The notes beneath the pieces are model-generated. The model had not been told where the DNA came from. It made no database searches and saw only the letters and a list, made by a program, of their open reading frames with translations. This document shows positions 14,101-27,419 of a DNA stretch of 64,000 bases, piece by piece. The position numbers and the translations under genes were made by a program. Source of the stretch: Tubiluchus corallicola (Eukaryota > Priapulida > Priapulimorpha > Priapulimorphida > Tubiluchidae); the NCBI GenBank assembly GCA_030141605.1, contig JAQGDQ010002367.1, forward strand, positions 372,501 to 436,500, read 5' to 3'. Within the stretch, counting starts at the first letter, position 1. Every line of letters starts with the position of its first letter.

Positions 14101-16056
14101 GCATTCCAACTTTACGCTTGATAAAATCTTGGAGTTGGAATTCGCAGGTGAAGAAACAATTAGTTTGGGAGTAAACAGATTGTAATAGAAATTCACTTGT
14201 TTAAATGGAGGCACTAAATGTACCAAATCTTAATAATTTACATGTTAAAATCCACATCTTCATCAGTCGTCTGGATCTCAAAAGAGATAGGTTGATAGAT
14301 CCCAACTGCTGTTAGGTTGGTCAGCTATCAGATTAGTTAGACATTTCAGAATGGCTAATTATTTTCTCGACGTTTTGTTTAGTAATTTGAACTTTAGGAT
14401 GCCTTTGGCTAGCCCTTCTTTCCGTTAGGTCCCGCCGTTGAATATTCCGCATAGACTCAAGTTGTACCAAACTATATAGAATAATACAGGTGGTAAGCTT
14501 GAGTGAATACAAAACTGCATATTTGGGTCATTACTTTTATGTAACTTGTATTACTTAGCGAATCAACATTATAAGGTATAGGCGCACTTTGGTGTTGTAA
14601 TGACGGCCGCCAAAAAGAAGACAGAAAGACAAAAACAAGATTTATTTACCGTCGCTCACTTAACAGACAATATTAGCACTACACTATTTAGCAGCAATAC
14701 GGGTAAGGACACAGCACACAAATAACGAATAACATGTAAGGTATATGCCTTGGCGTTGGCAGTCGCTAGTATCGGACTCGAGACTGCCAATACTGGATTC
14801 CTGTAATCTTGTACTCCATAACCAGTGGTGACGACGCAAAAATGCGAATTGAATGCAGAAATTTATAAGTAGAAACTGCCAGACTTCAATCACGTGTTCC
14901 TCATGCTGGTTGCGATTACGGGGTATGTGCTGAGCAGGAAAATACACCAATCCATTCACAAACTGTATTGGCGAGGCCATTCCATATCAGCAGTTTCATA
15001 CGTGGTATGCAATGAGCATATGCAAAGGCTTCCTTTCGAAGCAATCCATTGCAATATGGAAGGGTGTACCTGAAATTATACTGAAAATCTTGAATTGCTT
15101 AAAATTAAAGTAAATTGGCAACTCATCACGTTCCTCTATCTTTCACGTTCAGGCAAAAACAATTTTTCAGCTTCTAGAGTTGAACGCAACAGCTACCTGT
15201 TCAGTTTGTCAAGCTTGAGAACTACAAACTTCAACACACCAACTTTAAAATATTAAAGATAGAAGCAACTGCGTTATGTTTGCTTAACAGAGCCACAAGG
15301 AAATCCTCAATATTTTCACTCTGAAGCCACGTTTTAGAACAAATCTACAAAAACGTTTTCACATGAAGCCACTTTGTACGCTTTCTGGTTTACGTTCCTT
15401 CATTCTAAATTTCTAATCTAATTTGAAGGCAATGAGACCTTCTAAACATTTGAAGGACTCCTGGATATTGACATATTATTTCCACGGAAAACGTTTCAAA
15501 CAAATAATTAATACTTGCCTGTAAATAATTGATTAAATGAAGTCTATAGCAGCTGCAAGTTGCTTTTTATTGTTCCTTGTAATTAGTTTGGCCAGCTAGA
15601 CAAGCAAAAGGGTCAGCTACAAAATTGACAAACGATTTATCATAAAGTTGCATCTCAAATCAGAGCGAGGTAAAATTAAGCAGTACGGGATCTGCAAAGT
15701 TCTCGGCTTGGTGAGAAACTCTGTCACATTCTGCAAACAGTGACCATGGAAAAAAGTAAAAAGATTTGCAAATTATGGAAAATGGTTTTACATCATTTGT
15801 TATACAATTTGTAAATATGTATAACAAATATTTTGTGCAATATAAGCAAAAAAAATCTTTTTAGCACATAACTCCATGGATACTGGGGTATGTCTTATTA
15901 AAAAGTAAAATTTATTGTCTTTATTTACGATAGCATTTTTACAACTGAACATCAAAAATAGATTTAGAAGTAAGTCCAGTAAAACTCTAAGCAGAATATC
16001 TATAAGTTAAAAAAAGCACGAAAGCAGTACTAAATTAGAAACTCTGTAAACCTTTG
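11194..16056. other. Intergenic, no convincing gene
   Basis: Contains an impure (TCATCG/TCATCA)n run at about 11406-11550 and a short (TA)n at about 12957-12974. A phrase similar to the GTTTCG block of the neighbouring inverted repeat occurs near 13345 (CAGACGTTTCGCTCC). A small plus-strand open frame begins with ATG at 14601 and meets a GTAAGG donor-like site at about 14702, but nothing supports it as a gene. Confidence 0.4.
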
Positions 16057-16130
16057 TACAGCCACTGAGACTTGAACCCAAGACCTTCTGCTTTTGGGTA
16101 ACTATGCTAACCATTACACCACAGAGGTAC
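16057..16130 (-). pseudogene. tRNA-like relic with A and B boxes (SINE head or tRNA pseudogene)
   Basis: Read on the minus strand, the 74 nt contain TGGTGTAATGG (A box / D arm) and GGTTCAAGTCT (B box / T loop) at tRNA spacing. A T stem pairs TTGGG with CTCAG. The anticodon stem and parts of the acceptor stem do not pair, and position 33 is C rather than T, so a functional tRNA is unlikely. The internal Pol III promoter elements are well kept, which suits a tRNA-derived SINE head. I cannot delimit a SINE body. Confidence 0.5.
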
Positions 16131-17659
16131 TTGACCTACGATAAACAATTAAAGGCGTAGCAACAGGTAGTCATATATGACCTTTACTTGAAAACGGCAC
16201 AGGTTGAATACGGCTACTGTCGTACTGAACGATTAATTAATAACAAAAGCGGCGTTCGTGCAAGGCTAGCTGCTCTTGCGGTGGCCGACATTACTGCTGA
16301 GCTGTTACACACATGTACCAACCATCAGACGAGCAGCAGACAATAACGCAGAATACTTTCACGTTATGTCCACACTGTCATAAGTAATTCGGCAGTGACG
16401 ATACAGCAGTTTCACTTTTTTGCTAATTTTCATCCGCAAGCAGTGTCGATCTAAGAGAATCCATATGGTGACTTTTTGTCATTGTTCATGTATGGCATTC
16501 ATTTATCTTAGACAGCTACTTTCAATTCATGTTAAATCGCCAACGCAGAGGGCTAAAGTCACGAAACTTGCAAAATAGACACCTGGTGTACTGGCCTCGA
16601 CATTATGCCATACCATATTGGAAACTTTGGATGTGGCAAGGGCTGTCAACTTGGCCTAACGCCAGAAGCTTTAAATCTTTATTATGTTACTTGATGATTA
16701 ACGAAAATAAATCAGCAATGGTACAAGGAGAAAGAAAACCAGGGATTATTGCCGAAGAAAAATAACAAATACTTATTTAGTAGTCGTCATCAAAAACTTT
16801 ATTGTCGATTGACAACATGCTAATTCGTCGTTAACATAAAGACGTACAACACTGAGAATTGATCATTACCTATATGTGCACCTATAACTGAAGCTAATTT
16901 CCATAATTTCCAAAACAAATGCGGGACAGCAGGCGGTTCTTCTAAACAACTGGTGAAATTCTGTTCCGTCTAAAGCTTTCCTTTTGTCGATTTTTGAGAA
17001 TCAATCTAGAAATGAATCACTCATTTACTGGACTTCTTACTAATGAAAATCTGGTAATCCGTGTGGCTACAAATTCATTTTGTTTAGACAGAAATCTGAA
17101 ACTGAACAGAATGGAGGTAAATTGCTTTCAGCCAGATAAGCCGCAGACTCCTCGATGGCTTTGCAGCTGCAATTCCATGTTTCCTGCGCTTGATTTAATT
17201 GTCTATTTGTAATGGAGTGGAGCCGGCTAATCATTAGCATGTAGTTGTGATGGGCTTCAGCAAGAAAAAAAAGAAAATCGAAACAAGTGAAGCCAGAGCA
17301 GCAACACAGAAAATTTTCCATGATGTGCAGACAGCATTATCTTCAGAAAATGGCAAGTGCAGAGAAAATTGAAGTCCTGAAAGAAATGGAATGATTCTGT
17401 TGTCTTGCAGCAAAAACGTTATTGGCGTGTTTACTTAAGTTTATCAGCTGTATAATTGCTTGTATTTGCATCAGACTCGGTTTCAGTTAAAATTATCTTT
17501 TCAAACTGAAACATTCAGCGCCAAGACAATTCCGACAATTTTCCTGTCCTGCTGTTTGAAATAGACATGTTTGAAGTATCAGGTCCCTTCTATATAAGTC
17601 TGCCTTGTTTCGTTACTGAAATTCTATCCAACGAATCAGTTTTCCCAACGCAGGCAGGC
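16131..17659. other. Intergenic, nothing recognised
   Basis: Both strands carry only short open frames without family resemblance. No repeat structure stands out. Confidence 0.4.
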
Positions 17660-18490
17660 TTTAATCTGTCATTTGATAACAACTTTCCGTAGTGGAGGTA
17701 GAATGGTTCCTCGTTTTGCAAATACATATTTGCTTGTATCTAATCGTTTTGACACCAATGTGGCCTTTGTGCTATGAGAAAAAGTCCTCGTAAGAGTCAT
17801 CTTTCGTGTGGATTCCTTCAGAAATATTCTTGGCTTTGTGACTATCACCTTCGCTGACAAGATTGTCAGTTTTGCAGATGAGTACTGCAAAGTCGTCTTT
17901 GGGAATTGTTCAACTATACTATATCTGCGTGTATCGAAGTGTTGAGCTGGTGAAGCTAATTTCCCTGCCGACTAAAGTGTGACAATGCACTTTTTCGGTT
18001 TGACATGTCATGCATGTTTTTGCCCATAGTGCAGTGTATTTCTTAAGGCCATCCCATACAAAAGTTGATGTATTTACTGTCCTTGTGGTACGAATCGATG
18101 GATGAGACAATTTATGTATCGTGTCAAAATGCCACGTTACCATTTCTGCAGTACGGATGCATTCTACCAAAGGATCGCTTTGCCTGAGTTGGCGATTGGA
18201 ACGTTTTTAAAAGTAAAAATAAAGACAAAGACAGCGTGGTAAGCTTGTACATTTTTATCTTCCCATTGTAAATAGGCCATAGCTTCACAACCGAGACTTG
18301 GTAACACAGCACTGATTATTACTGCACGTGATAGGGTGTCAGCTACAACGTTATGTTACCCATCGATATGCTGGGTGCTTGTTGAAAATTCTGAAATGCA
18401 GGTTGTTTTGAACTGTCCATAGATCACAAATTCTTGAAAAATAATTTGCATATCGATTGCAATGACAACGGTGTAGTTAACATGCTTTAG
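17660..18490 (-). pseudogene. Ty3/gypsy-type LTR retrotransposon pol relic (RNase H end and integrase zinc finger)
   Basis: On the minus strand, at about 18480-18290, a decayed frame reads through FVIYGQF, then CISEF, then HNVVADTLSRA, the conserved end of the RNase H/tether region of Ty3/gypsy pol. About 150 bp further on, at about 18150-17950, a frame carries the integrase HHCC zinc-binding domain. It has HKLSHPSIRTT, FVWDGLKKYTALWAKTC and CMTCQTEKVHCHT, supplying the H-x3-H and C-x2-C pairs. The catalytic core that should follow is not recognisable, and the two parts are separated by frameshifts and stops. No LTRs, primer-binding site or gag were found. This is an old, fragmentary and inactive copy. 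Confidence 0.8.
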
Positions 18491-18734
18491 CGTGCAGTAA
18501 TAAGCAATGATGCGTTACCAAGTGTGGGTTTTGAAACCAGCTGTTGCCCATTGTTTCTACATACGCTGTACCATATTATTAAATGACAACTTACGTTGAG
18601 TGCTTGATACATTCAATAATTCAAAAACCTAACAATGGGACCACAACCATGTACATTTTAGTGTGGTAGTACAGCTTTCAATACATTATTGAATTACTGA
18701 TTTTTGAATTATTGATTATATACATATATACATA

Positions 18735-18907
18735 TTTTTCGCAAACTTTACACTCCTAGAAAACGGGAACGTGCCAGGGGCAGTGCTTGAGGAGGTCGGA
18801 TAGCCCGTTCGATGTTGGGTGACATAAGAATATTTAGAACTCGCGGCAGCGCCCCGGCTTCCCGGAACGGGTGTTTTCCCGGACCCAACTACCTGATAGT
18901 TGGGTCC
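18735..18907 (+). repeat. Unidentified GC-rich dispersed repeat, copy 1, with terminal hairpin
   Basis: A GC-rich island in AT-rich surroundings. It aligns along about 150 bp with a second copy at 27598-27757. Shared blocks include AGAACGGGAACG-like, ATATTTAGAA, and the identical TTTTCCCGGACCCAACT. This copy ends in a perfect hairpin: GGACCCAACTA, a 5-nt loop, then TAGTTGGGTCC (18881-18907). No protein is encoded and the family is unknown to me. Confidence 0.7.
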
Positions 18908-21900
18908 AGATTATTAACCTGGCTGATAAACTTGTATCTCTTAATAATTAATAGTCAAATTACGTTACCATCATTACGGGCGCTGTAGGCAAAGACTTTG
19001 TAGAATGTGTAGAACGTTTAAGCATTACTGATTATTGGTGGATGTTCTTAATAGCGGTTGTTTTGTTGTCATTATCGTTGTCATCATCGCTGTCGATATG
19101 GGGTGGTGCGGTATGGGTTGTGATTATGATCATTGTAGGTTTTTGTGGGATTTGGCTAGTACAATAATATTAATATATCAGCTACTGTAGGAAATGATGT
19201 TACGATTCTGAAAATGGAAGAAAATCACTTCACAATTAAAAACACGAGCGAGCTTCTAATTATAAAAACAAATGTTTGTAATACAGGTTAAAATACGTTA
19301 TTTTAATTTATAATATTTTGAATAATCAAAGTTGTACAGCGTACAGGATATGTTATTGAATGGGTATGTATCGGTGCGATGTCATATGGTGCTATGTCAT
19401 ACTAACTATACATGTTATTCTTATCCTAAATGTTGTGCCAATGGCGTCTTAAGCTCCAAAATGTGCCAAAAATAATCAACAAAATTACAGGATTAAAATC
19501 ACATTAATAAGTTCATGACTTTTACTGGACAACAAAGATTGGGTAACAAATATATTTTACATAATTTTACTTAATTTTACACACGCGTTTTCTTTATACA
19601 CGTAATAATATGTAAGACGCTACGGTTGTATTAGCGCCCATAAAATATAGTACGTCATTTGCATCTTCTGCTGCTGTTCTTCAGCATCCACGCTCACGTC
19701 AAGAAATTAATTATGATTATTGAAGACTTCAAATCGAAATCAGAAAAAATCTGGCGACAACAGTTCTGTAACGCAAGTAATCAATCTCGCCCGAGAATTC
19801 TTTTCCGAAAAGAATAATCGTTCATTAATTACATGATGCCTTTCACGAAACACTAATCATCTACTGTTGCATAATTTAGCATTCATTAACGTGTTCGTCT
19901 AAATTATCCCTCAGCCTGCGGGTCTCATCGTTATGATATTAAAACTCTTGCAGGGCGGACAGCTATAACTTTTGGGGTGCTCTGAAGATGGCGTTTCGTT
20001 AAGTTGATATTTGTCTTAAGCAGCGGGCTACTCCATTAATGTATGTAGTTATCTGTGCTTAACAGCCCTGTTACAGGTGGAAAGTGCACTATACTTTATC
20101 TCACAGTGTAAAACCCCTGTATAGAAACAATGGAACTGATGGAAGAGAGCTGATGAAGAAATTCCATTAGAGCTTCATAAAGTCGCCAGTGACATTTCGC
20201 AAGCAAAGAGTATAAGAGATCTGTTTCTACGCAATGAAAAACGCTTGCAGCATCCTGATCCTGCTGTTGAGAAGCCATGCAGATCTTGTACTGATATGAG
20301 CTGGCTTCAGTAATACGCACCATTCTAGCTCATGTACGGCAAAAACGATTCTCTTGTGGCACCAAGTCAATGTAGAACTCATAAATCTCTGCACGGCATG
20401 AGTTTTACATAATACATACAGCTAATGCCATTATGGCTGAAATAAAACTTAAATAATATGGTTTGCCAACTTTGCCATCATTGGTAAATAATGTAGTGTC
20501 GAGGAAGTGTCAAGCAAAACGAAGAAATGAAGTTAACAGAAATAACAAATTTTACTTAAAACATAAAAACTTAAACTGGCTATTAAATCTGGATTACAAG
20601 TATAGTTTTATCTACAGAAGTAAATAATTCAATTGGTTCCATTCTGCGTTAGAACGTGTTCAGCGTGTACAACAAGCTTTATGAACACCTAAATAAATAT
20701 TCGGAAAATTTGAGTGAGCGGTTACAGCTAGCAATTCATTGTTATTCATCATTATTTGTGGATCTCTACAGGAAGTACCGTGAATCCGTGCTTGTGCAAT
20801 TTGTTTACTATTAGGGTTATAAAAAGTGTAAAAAGTAAGCGTTGATAACCGATAAAAGACTACAATTATTCGTAATGTAAAATAACAAAAGAATATAATG
20901 AATGGCTTAATAATTTAGCAAACAGGCTATTTTTATAGCCATTCATAAATTATATTGCTTTGTGCAATTGTAGTATGTCTTTTTCCATAAAAGTCGTCAT
21001 GGATCACTAATACTCGCTGAAACACATTTAGTTTGGAAGCAATAATGTTTCATCACATTTTTTTAAGTTGAGTGTTTTTTAGCTTAAAACCGTAAAAACT
21101 TTTTCATGTTTAGTGTGATATTTGCAAAGAGTCAATGAAAATGTCAATATTAATCCTCACTAGGTCAAGGTATTTATCAACTTTGATATGCTGCCAGGAA
21201 AAATATATTCTTTCAAATTAAGAATACAGATTCGATTCGATTCAAGCAAGTGTCAAACAAGTAACTACCATGAAGGCGCTAAACTTTTTCTGCAGCCTTG
21301 TAGTAAAACAAACTGTTGCATATTAGTATTTGGTAGAAATTTCGTCTTTGCCACAGCATAAGGACACAAAATCTGAAACATGACGAATAAAATGCAGCGG
21401 AAACTAGAGTTCTGTGGCCTGATGATAACACTCTTTCGAATTATTGATCTAGAAGATTCGGATAGCATTCCGGCTGCGTAGTACATGCAAATAGGTGAAG
21501 CAAGCAACAACAAGTGGACTGGGGTGAACTAGTGCCGCCCCCAATATAGCGCCCTGTTGAATAAACGTAGCAAAACAAGTGTTTGAAATTTGGAAGTACT
21601 AGGAATGTTAAACGCTATTAAAATGAATACTAATTATTGGGATATGGTGTGGTTGAAAAAGATAGCACTGTGGATCACCCCACCATGCAGTATCAAATAT
21701 TCACGTTACGCTAATTAAATTGAAATTAATAGTTCTTATTTGAAATAACCAAGCGAGTGTTTTGAATTGTTCAAAGAAATACTGAATGATAAATGTAATC
21801 GAATGTTGCCTAATCCATATATGATTGCAAAAGTAGGGCCAAACATTTGTTTTACGTCGATTAAAAACATACAACTAAAACCTACAAGATATTATATCAC

Positions 21901-24142
21901 CGACGAATAAGTAAAATTATTCAGCTTCAGTTAAAAACTAAAAATACCTGTGCTGTACAATTAAAAGAGACTTAGGGCGTTTTTCTAAGAGATAGTTTTG
22001 CATAAGCACATTAGAAAACCTTCATCACGACATAATGTAAAATCTCAGTTTATAGTTTTCCAAAGATTTTGGTTTTTGAAAAGCACTAGCTTTGGAAGCA
22101 GTGTGTGACTTGTTCATGAAGCGATAAAACGAGTTAATTTTTAAAATTTAAGTCAGACATAAACATCTGTTAATACAACCACAGAAACCTCTTTAATCGC
22201 AGAAGAAATGAACAACGCGGTAATTTGTGGAAGTTGCTAATTGAGCATCACTTGTTTATTTATGTAAATGAAATCATAGATAACTATTGACGATGGTACT
22301 TTTTACTGCTACTGCGTAGCTTACGCAACTAAACTATAATTGATGCTACACAACTAAACAATGATAATTGATGCCAAGCAACTAAACTATGATAATTAAA
22401 AATAAGGAGATAGTTAATCACAAAACGCTACTCCCTTCACTAAGTTACATACAAATAATTACGCAGATTTCCCAACAAATGAGTGATTAATTCCAAATTC
22501 TGGGTGATTATTATTACGTAATTTGATGAAGAGAGAAATGGTTTCCCGAAATATCATTGTTGTTCATAAACCTTGTTCTGAATAACAATTTCTTAAGTTT
22601 TACTGAACGGTGATACTGAAGACATGCAGCACGTAAAATAGTTGCTATTATTGTTTTAAAGCTTTAAAAGCAAGGAACTCTAAGAACTTCACAAACTGGT
22701 TTAAAATAATCGAATTAGATTGATAGATTACCATCATTGTGGATCAACAAAGGTTACACGGGGGCTCAGCTAAAAATGACATAACGACGAGATCAGGTTT
22801 GATTTTTGTGCTCCTTAACTTGAATAATAAGCAAAATTTAATCCACGTGGTGATCCAAAATAACCATACACAATAGAGAAGTAATTAAGACTGAAGAACC
22901 TCTAAAGTACTAGACCGGCCTCATTAGCGTCATTTCAAATTCAAATAGTCGTCCACTTGCGACCACATTCGGTTTCGACCGACTGAACGAATCTTTGTGA
23001 ATTTGCTAGTTGTTCGTCGTTGCTATTCGTTTGCAACTTAAATACTATTGTTTTAACCGTATTAAAATGAACGTGCTTTTCTCGCAGAACAACTAACCAT
23101 ACAACGCCTGTAACGTGACTCAGCTTCATGGCTATGCAAGCAGTTTCATGCACATGCCAGCAAACATAACAAAAGCTATAGAGCGTGCATGAGGATGAGG
23201 GTACTTTGCAATGGCAAAAAATGACTGTTCATAATGCCACCAAAGGTAAAACAATTTTTTCCTACAAAATGGCCAAGAAAATGACTTCCTTCATTTTTCT
23301 TTTGAGGCGCATTCCCATTTTTGTATCTGCTAAAAATTGGAGATATAGCTCGAAAAAAACAAGGATTCAATGCTTACGTTACGCTGATTTATCATAACGC
23401 ACTAAAAATTACCCAAACTAAAAATTATGTACAGTGCATCTTCAAAACGGTTCTTACAGTAATAAAGTTACTATATAGAGAAATGTCATTTAACGGGATG
23501 CAATCTGAGTGTATGATTTGAATTCAATCAAGTTAACCCCAATCGAGCGAATCTCTCCCCTTTCTTTGTGTGGGCGTTGTAGTGCTCGTCGGGCCCTTCA
23601 TTCGTCTCAACAACTCCCTGAGTGAACTAATCCCACAAAACACCTGGTGGTAACAAGATGTTAACACTTTGTTGGCAAAACTGGGTCCCGGGAAGCTCAA
23701 TTCCAGTTCGTGTCTTATGAGTATTTTTTAAGTGAGATGACGTCAGAGTTGGCAGTTGGCATGAAAACAGAGGGAGTGCTTGAACTGTGCACCCAGAAAT
23801 TCAACGATTCAGCTCTCAGGATGTAGCAACATGTCGCACTATAGGGCATCTCGAATCGTGAGAGTAGCTACTTTGCACTCTGTTATGTGCGTTGTGTTGC
23901 CTTGGTAAAGATTTATACCCGTACGACTGTCACTTCTTTACCACAAAACATACCTTACTGTGGGTACTGAGACTGGTAGGTTTTATTTTTTTATGATTTG
24001 CCTTTATACAGAGCTAGGCATATCCCTTTTACAAAGTCCAAAATGAACCTCGAAATTGACTATGACTATTGTTCTCCAGTCCGCAAAGAACGAACTTTTG
24101 TAGGTTATCCACCAGGTAGAAAAAAATGCTACCAAAGTTCGT
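18908..24142. other. Intergenic, no convincing gene
   Basis: Three imperfect tandem copies of a 25-29-bp unit beginning (G/A)CAACTAAAC lie at 22325-22397. Minus-strand open frames at 20096-20323 and 21265-21513 have protein-like composition, but I recognise no family and see no convincing pair of splice sites. The stretch 23530-23700 is less AT-rich but unassigned. Confidence 0.4.
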
Positions 24143-24430
24143 CATGGGCTGGCTCCGCACCTGAAGCTCATGGGCTGGCTCCTCACCTGAAGCTCATGGG
24201 CTGGCTCCGCACCTGAAGCTCATGGGCTAGCTCCTCACCTGAAGCTCATGGGCTGGCTCCTCACCTAAAGCTCATGGGCTAGCTCCGCACCTGAAGCTCA
24301 TGGGCTGGCTCCTCACCTGAAGCTCATGGGCTGGCTCCGCACCTGAAGCTCATGAGCTGGCTCCGCACCTGAAGCTCATGGGCTGGCTCCGCACCTGAAG
24401 CTCATGGGCTGGCTCTGCACCTGAAGCTCA
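24143..24430 (+). repeat. 26-bp minisatellite, 11 copies
   Basis: Eleven nearly perfect head-to-tail copies of a 26-bp unit containing GGGCTGGCTCCGCACCTGAA. Variation is mainly at one C/T position (CCGCACC against CCTCACC) and at GGCTGG/GGCTAG, and some copies follow an alternating pattern. No gene overlaps it. Confidence 0.95.
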
Positions 24431-26825
24431 AACCTATATCCAGCTACCGGCGTCTCTGGCTGCAAATGCGGTGTTTTGTGCTTAAGAATTCCTTTTCTGT
24501 TTCAGATTGGAATATGGATTGTGTCCTGTTAATCTACAATCTGCAGAAGAACCTCAAAGCACTTGAGTGACTCTTGGATATGAAAAACAGTGGTGAAAGA
24601 GGGGCCCTCTGAGTTCTCCAAGTTATTGGGATATACTAGTATCCAAATTGAGTGGATTAAAAGTGATGTGCTTAAGCATCTTTGGGAACTTATCACTCAA
24701 ACATTGTTGCATGATATGTGAAAATTACCCTAAGCAATTTCGCCAAAAACTGGACATGTATCTCTGTCCATGTAAAACCTTGAGATGCGTTTAATTGAAC
24801 ATCAATTAGTGGCTTTAAATTATGAACTAAAATCTTTATGTAATTGAGAACTCTCTTAGGACTTGCCATTTCGTAAAAGTCCATACAGTTGCTCCATTCG
24901 TAATTTCTTTTGAGCGGAAAGTAAAACAAGTAAAATAAAAGCAGGCTGTCAGTGTTAAACTTGAGGCAAATAAAGTGCGCAAAAAGATGCGTAAAATCAA
25001 CGACATGGCGGACCCATTACACATCATTATGCTTGATTGTTTATTTATGACCATACAGCTACAAATATTACAGCCGGCTTCTATACACGCAGATGTAGGA
25101 AAACACTGGCTAATAATTGATTGGCATAATTGGCAAATGTCAACGTATATCATTTACCTTGTTGGCAGATGCCTACATCTTTGCATTACTGTTTGCTACA
25201 AACTCACTAATGATTTACTTGATACACTCTCAGTGGAATCATAATATCAACTACCGAGTAGCCATGTAATACAACAGGCCTTGTAATGTAATTGGAATCA
25301 TGTAACTGACTACTAACTATTGTAATTCATTCTGCTGAACTGCTAATTGCGTTTCAAGTTTCCATTTGTTTGTATGCATTTAATCCTTGTAGAAACCGCC
25401 TAAGACAATAAAATACATCCTAATGTATTAGTAAAGTTCTTTCAGAATAAAAGATGACAAATGAGAATTAAAGAAAAGGAGGAGAATAAGAGCTTCTCAG
25501 AAGATAAGATTATTTTTGTGAAAACGGCCGCAACAGCATCAAACAAGAGAAAAACTTTAAAACGTACGCAATACTGAAAGCAAACACGCCATAATATTCT
25601 ATTTTGCCGCTTATGCTTTACTTATATACAGGATCGTTGGCAACAGCAAAGCAAATCATATTTTCCTACAGTATAAAACAACCAGTCATCTCATAGTTGT
25701 GGAAAAATGCTTACTTGTTTTTATTAACTAATTTATGTATCCTTTTGTTTAACCAAGTCAGCGTGTCACATATTTTCACGTACTTTTTAACTCAGCATTT
25801 TTATAAATACAATGGTCATCGATATAAAAAAAGCAAAGCGGATTTAGAAAATTGTGCGCCTTGCAGTAATTTTAGTTTAAACACCTTAGGTTGCTATGGT
25901 CGTCTAGGCTTTATGTTAAGACCGCAAACCTTGTTTTGTATTATTAATAAAAGAGAATAATTCAGATTCAAACTTACCACAAAGTTTTGCTTTCAAAGAT
26001 TCGACTCGCGTTCAAATTGGTCTGGTTTCTAACACTCACTTGAAATCGCGAAGGAAAATATCCAGATGAATTACTGGGTGTTATTAGCCAGTTTGCGGTA
26101 ACGTGCAATTTGCAGACGGCCGTCAGCTTCTTGCCGAGGCTGAAAATGCGCTGCGCATGCGCAACGAGTGCTCTAAAACAGCTAAAGTGAGGTTTGGTCG
26201 TCATTATTGCTCGCGAGAGTCGTAATACTTGTCAGCGGTGAAGCCATGAGGCGAAACCATACTGCTGTAGGGTGGAGCTGATAACAGAAACAGGAAGCCG
26301 CAATGCTTACTGCGAATGTTTCTCAGAATGTGACAACAATATTCAAATTAGTGCTCTGTGGATTCAGATGATAAAATTATTTTGCAATCATACTTGCACG
26401 ATGTTATCCCTAAACAAGTTAGAGTCATGTTTACTACTAAATATGTTTCCATCAGAGCATACTGGTAAAAATGTTTGACTGATCCTCTCATAATAGATTT
26501 TATTTTTAACAGCAGTAATTCTTTATACGTATCATTGCAAGCCTAGCCCAGCAGATAAGGCCTGGTAAAGGTTGATGTTTGTGGTGTGACAGCAATCTGG
26601 AATTAGGCGGAGACCGGTCTAGTCCTATAAGATGAACCACTAAACAGTCAGACGTATTTCGACAAGGTAACTAAACAAATTCAAAATAGCTAACAAAAAC
26701 GTATAGAATGAGTATTGAACATGAATACAAGCGATCAAATCCATTCACTGATCAGCTTCCTCTCGGCTTATCTTTCGAAGCGAAGCACTTTCTCTTGACC
26801 ACTGACTAACTCGTCTTACCAAGTT
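24431..26825. other. Intergenic; CpG-containing patch at 26000-26200 is a possible promoter
   Basis: Mostly featureless AT-rich DNA. At 26152-26163 lies the palindrome TGCGCATGCGCA, a full match to the NRF-1 binding consensus, inside a locally CpG-rich segment (26100-26230). That would suit a promoter, but no downstream coding exon was found on either strand, so this is only a candidate. Confidence 0.3.
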
Positions 26826-26991
26826 AAGGATAAGGCTTGCTGTTCTCTTTTAATTTGTGAGTATATGCATAATATAGTTGATAAACGATACTTCAGAGTC
26901 GCAAAGTTGAAAATAAGACTTGCTGTTATCTTTTAATTGATGAATATATGCCCAATATGGTCCATAAACTATGCTTCAGAGTTTGAGGCCC
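26826..26991 (+). repeat. Imperfect 83-bp tandem duplication
   Basis: Two adjacent copies of an approximately 83-bp AT-rich unit, one starting near GCTTGCTGTTCTC and the next near ACTTGCTGTTATC. Each runs through a GAGTTTG/GAGTCGC-like end, with numerous substitutions between the copies. Confidence 0.7.
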
Positions 26992-27419
26992 TTATTATTT
27001 GAACTTGTTGCCGTACCAACTGAGAACTTGCACCAATTTTGATACTTTTAAACCCAAATTAAAAACTTTAAAAGCTCATTAATCAGATCATAACTCCACT
27101 AACTGAAAAACTGTGAACTAATCGGGACTCGAACCCGAGACTGCGAAGATCTGGGATAAGAAGTCTGGGAACAGGGTTGGAGATGGGACTGAATGTTTGG
27201 GAACGGGTCTGGGGATTTTAGAAGAGTTCGGGATCGAGATTCGGGGTTCGGAACACAAAAAGTAAGCAATTACGCAAGTAAGCAGAAGTTGGGCATGGGC
27301 AAGCAATTTTAATGATGTGGTAAAACGAACCTTGTTTTGTTTGCCAGCTCCCATAATTTACCGGATGGTGTACGCCATCTATACTCTTATATTAATATTC
27401 TTGGTATATATATATATAA

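Noticed and set aside
14601-14702. Small plus-strand open frame (MTAAKKK...) ending at a GTAAGG donor-like site
   Set aside because: Only one candidate exon; no continuation or family match could be found.
20096-20323. Minus-strand 75-codon open frame with protein-like composition
   Set aside because: No family recognised, no convincing splice sites or neighbours; not better than chance in this much sequence.
21265-21513. Minus-strand 82-codon open frame
   Set aside because: No domain, repeat or splice support.
27118-27160. Perfect tRNA T-arm (TCGGG-TTCGAGT-CCCGA) on the minus strand
   Set aside because: No D arm, anticodon arm or matching acceptor strand lies upstream, so it is not a tRNA gene.
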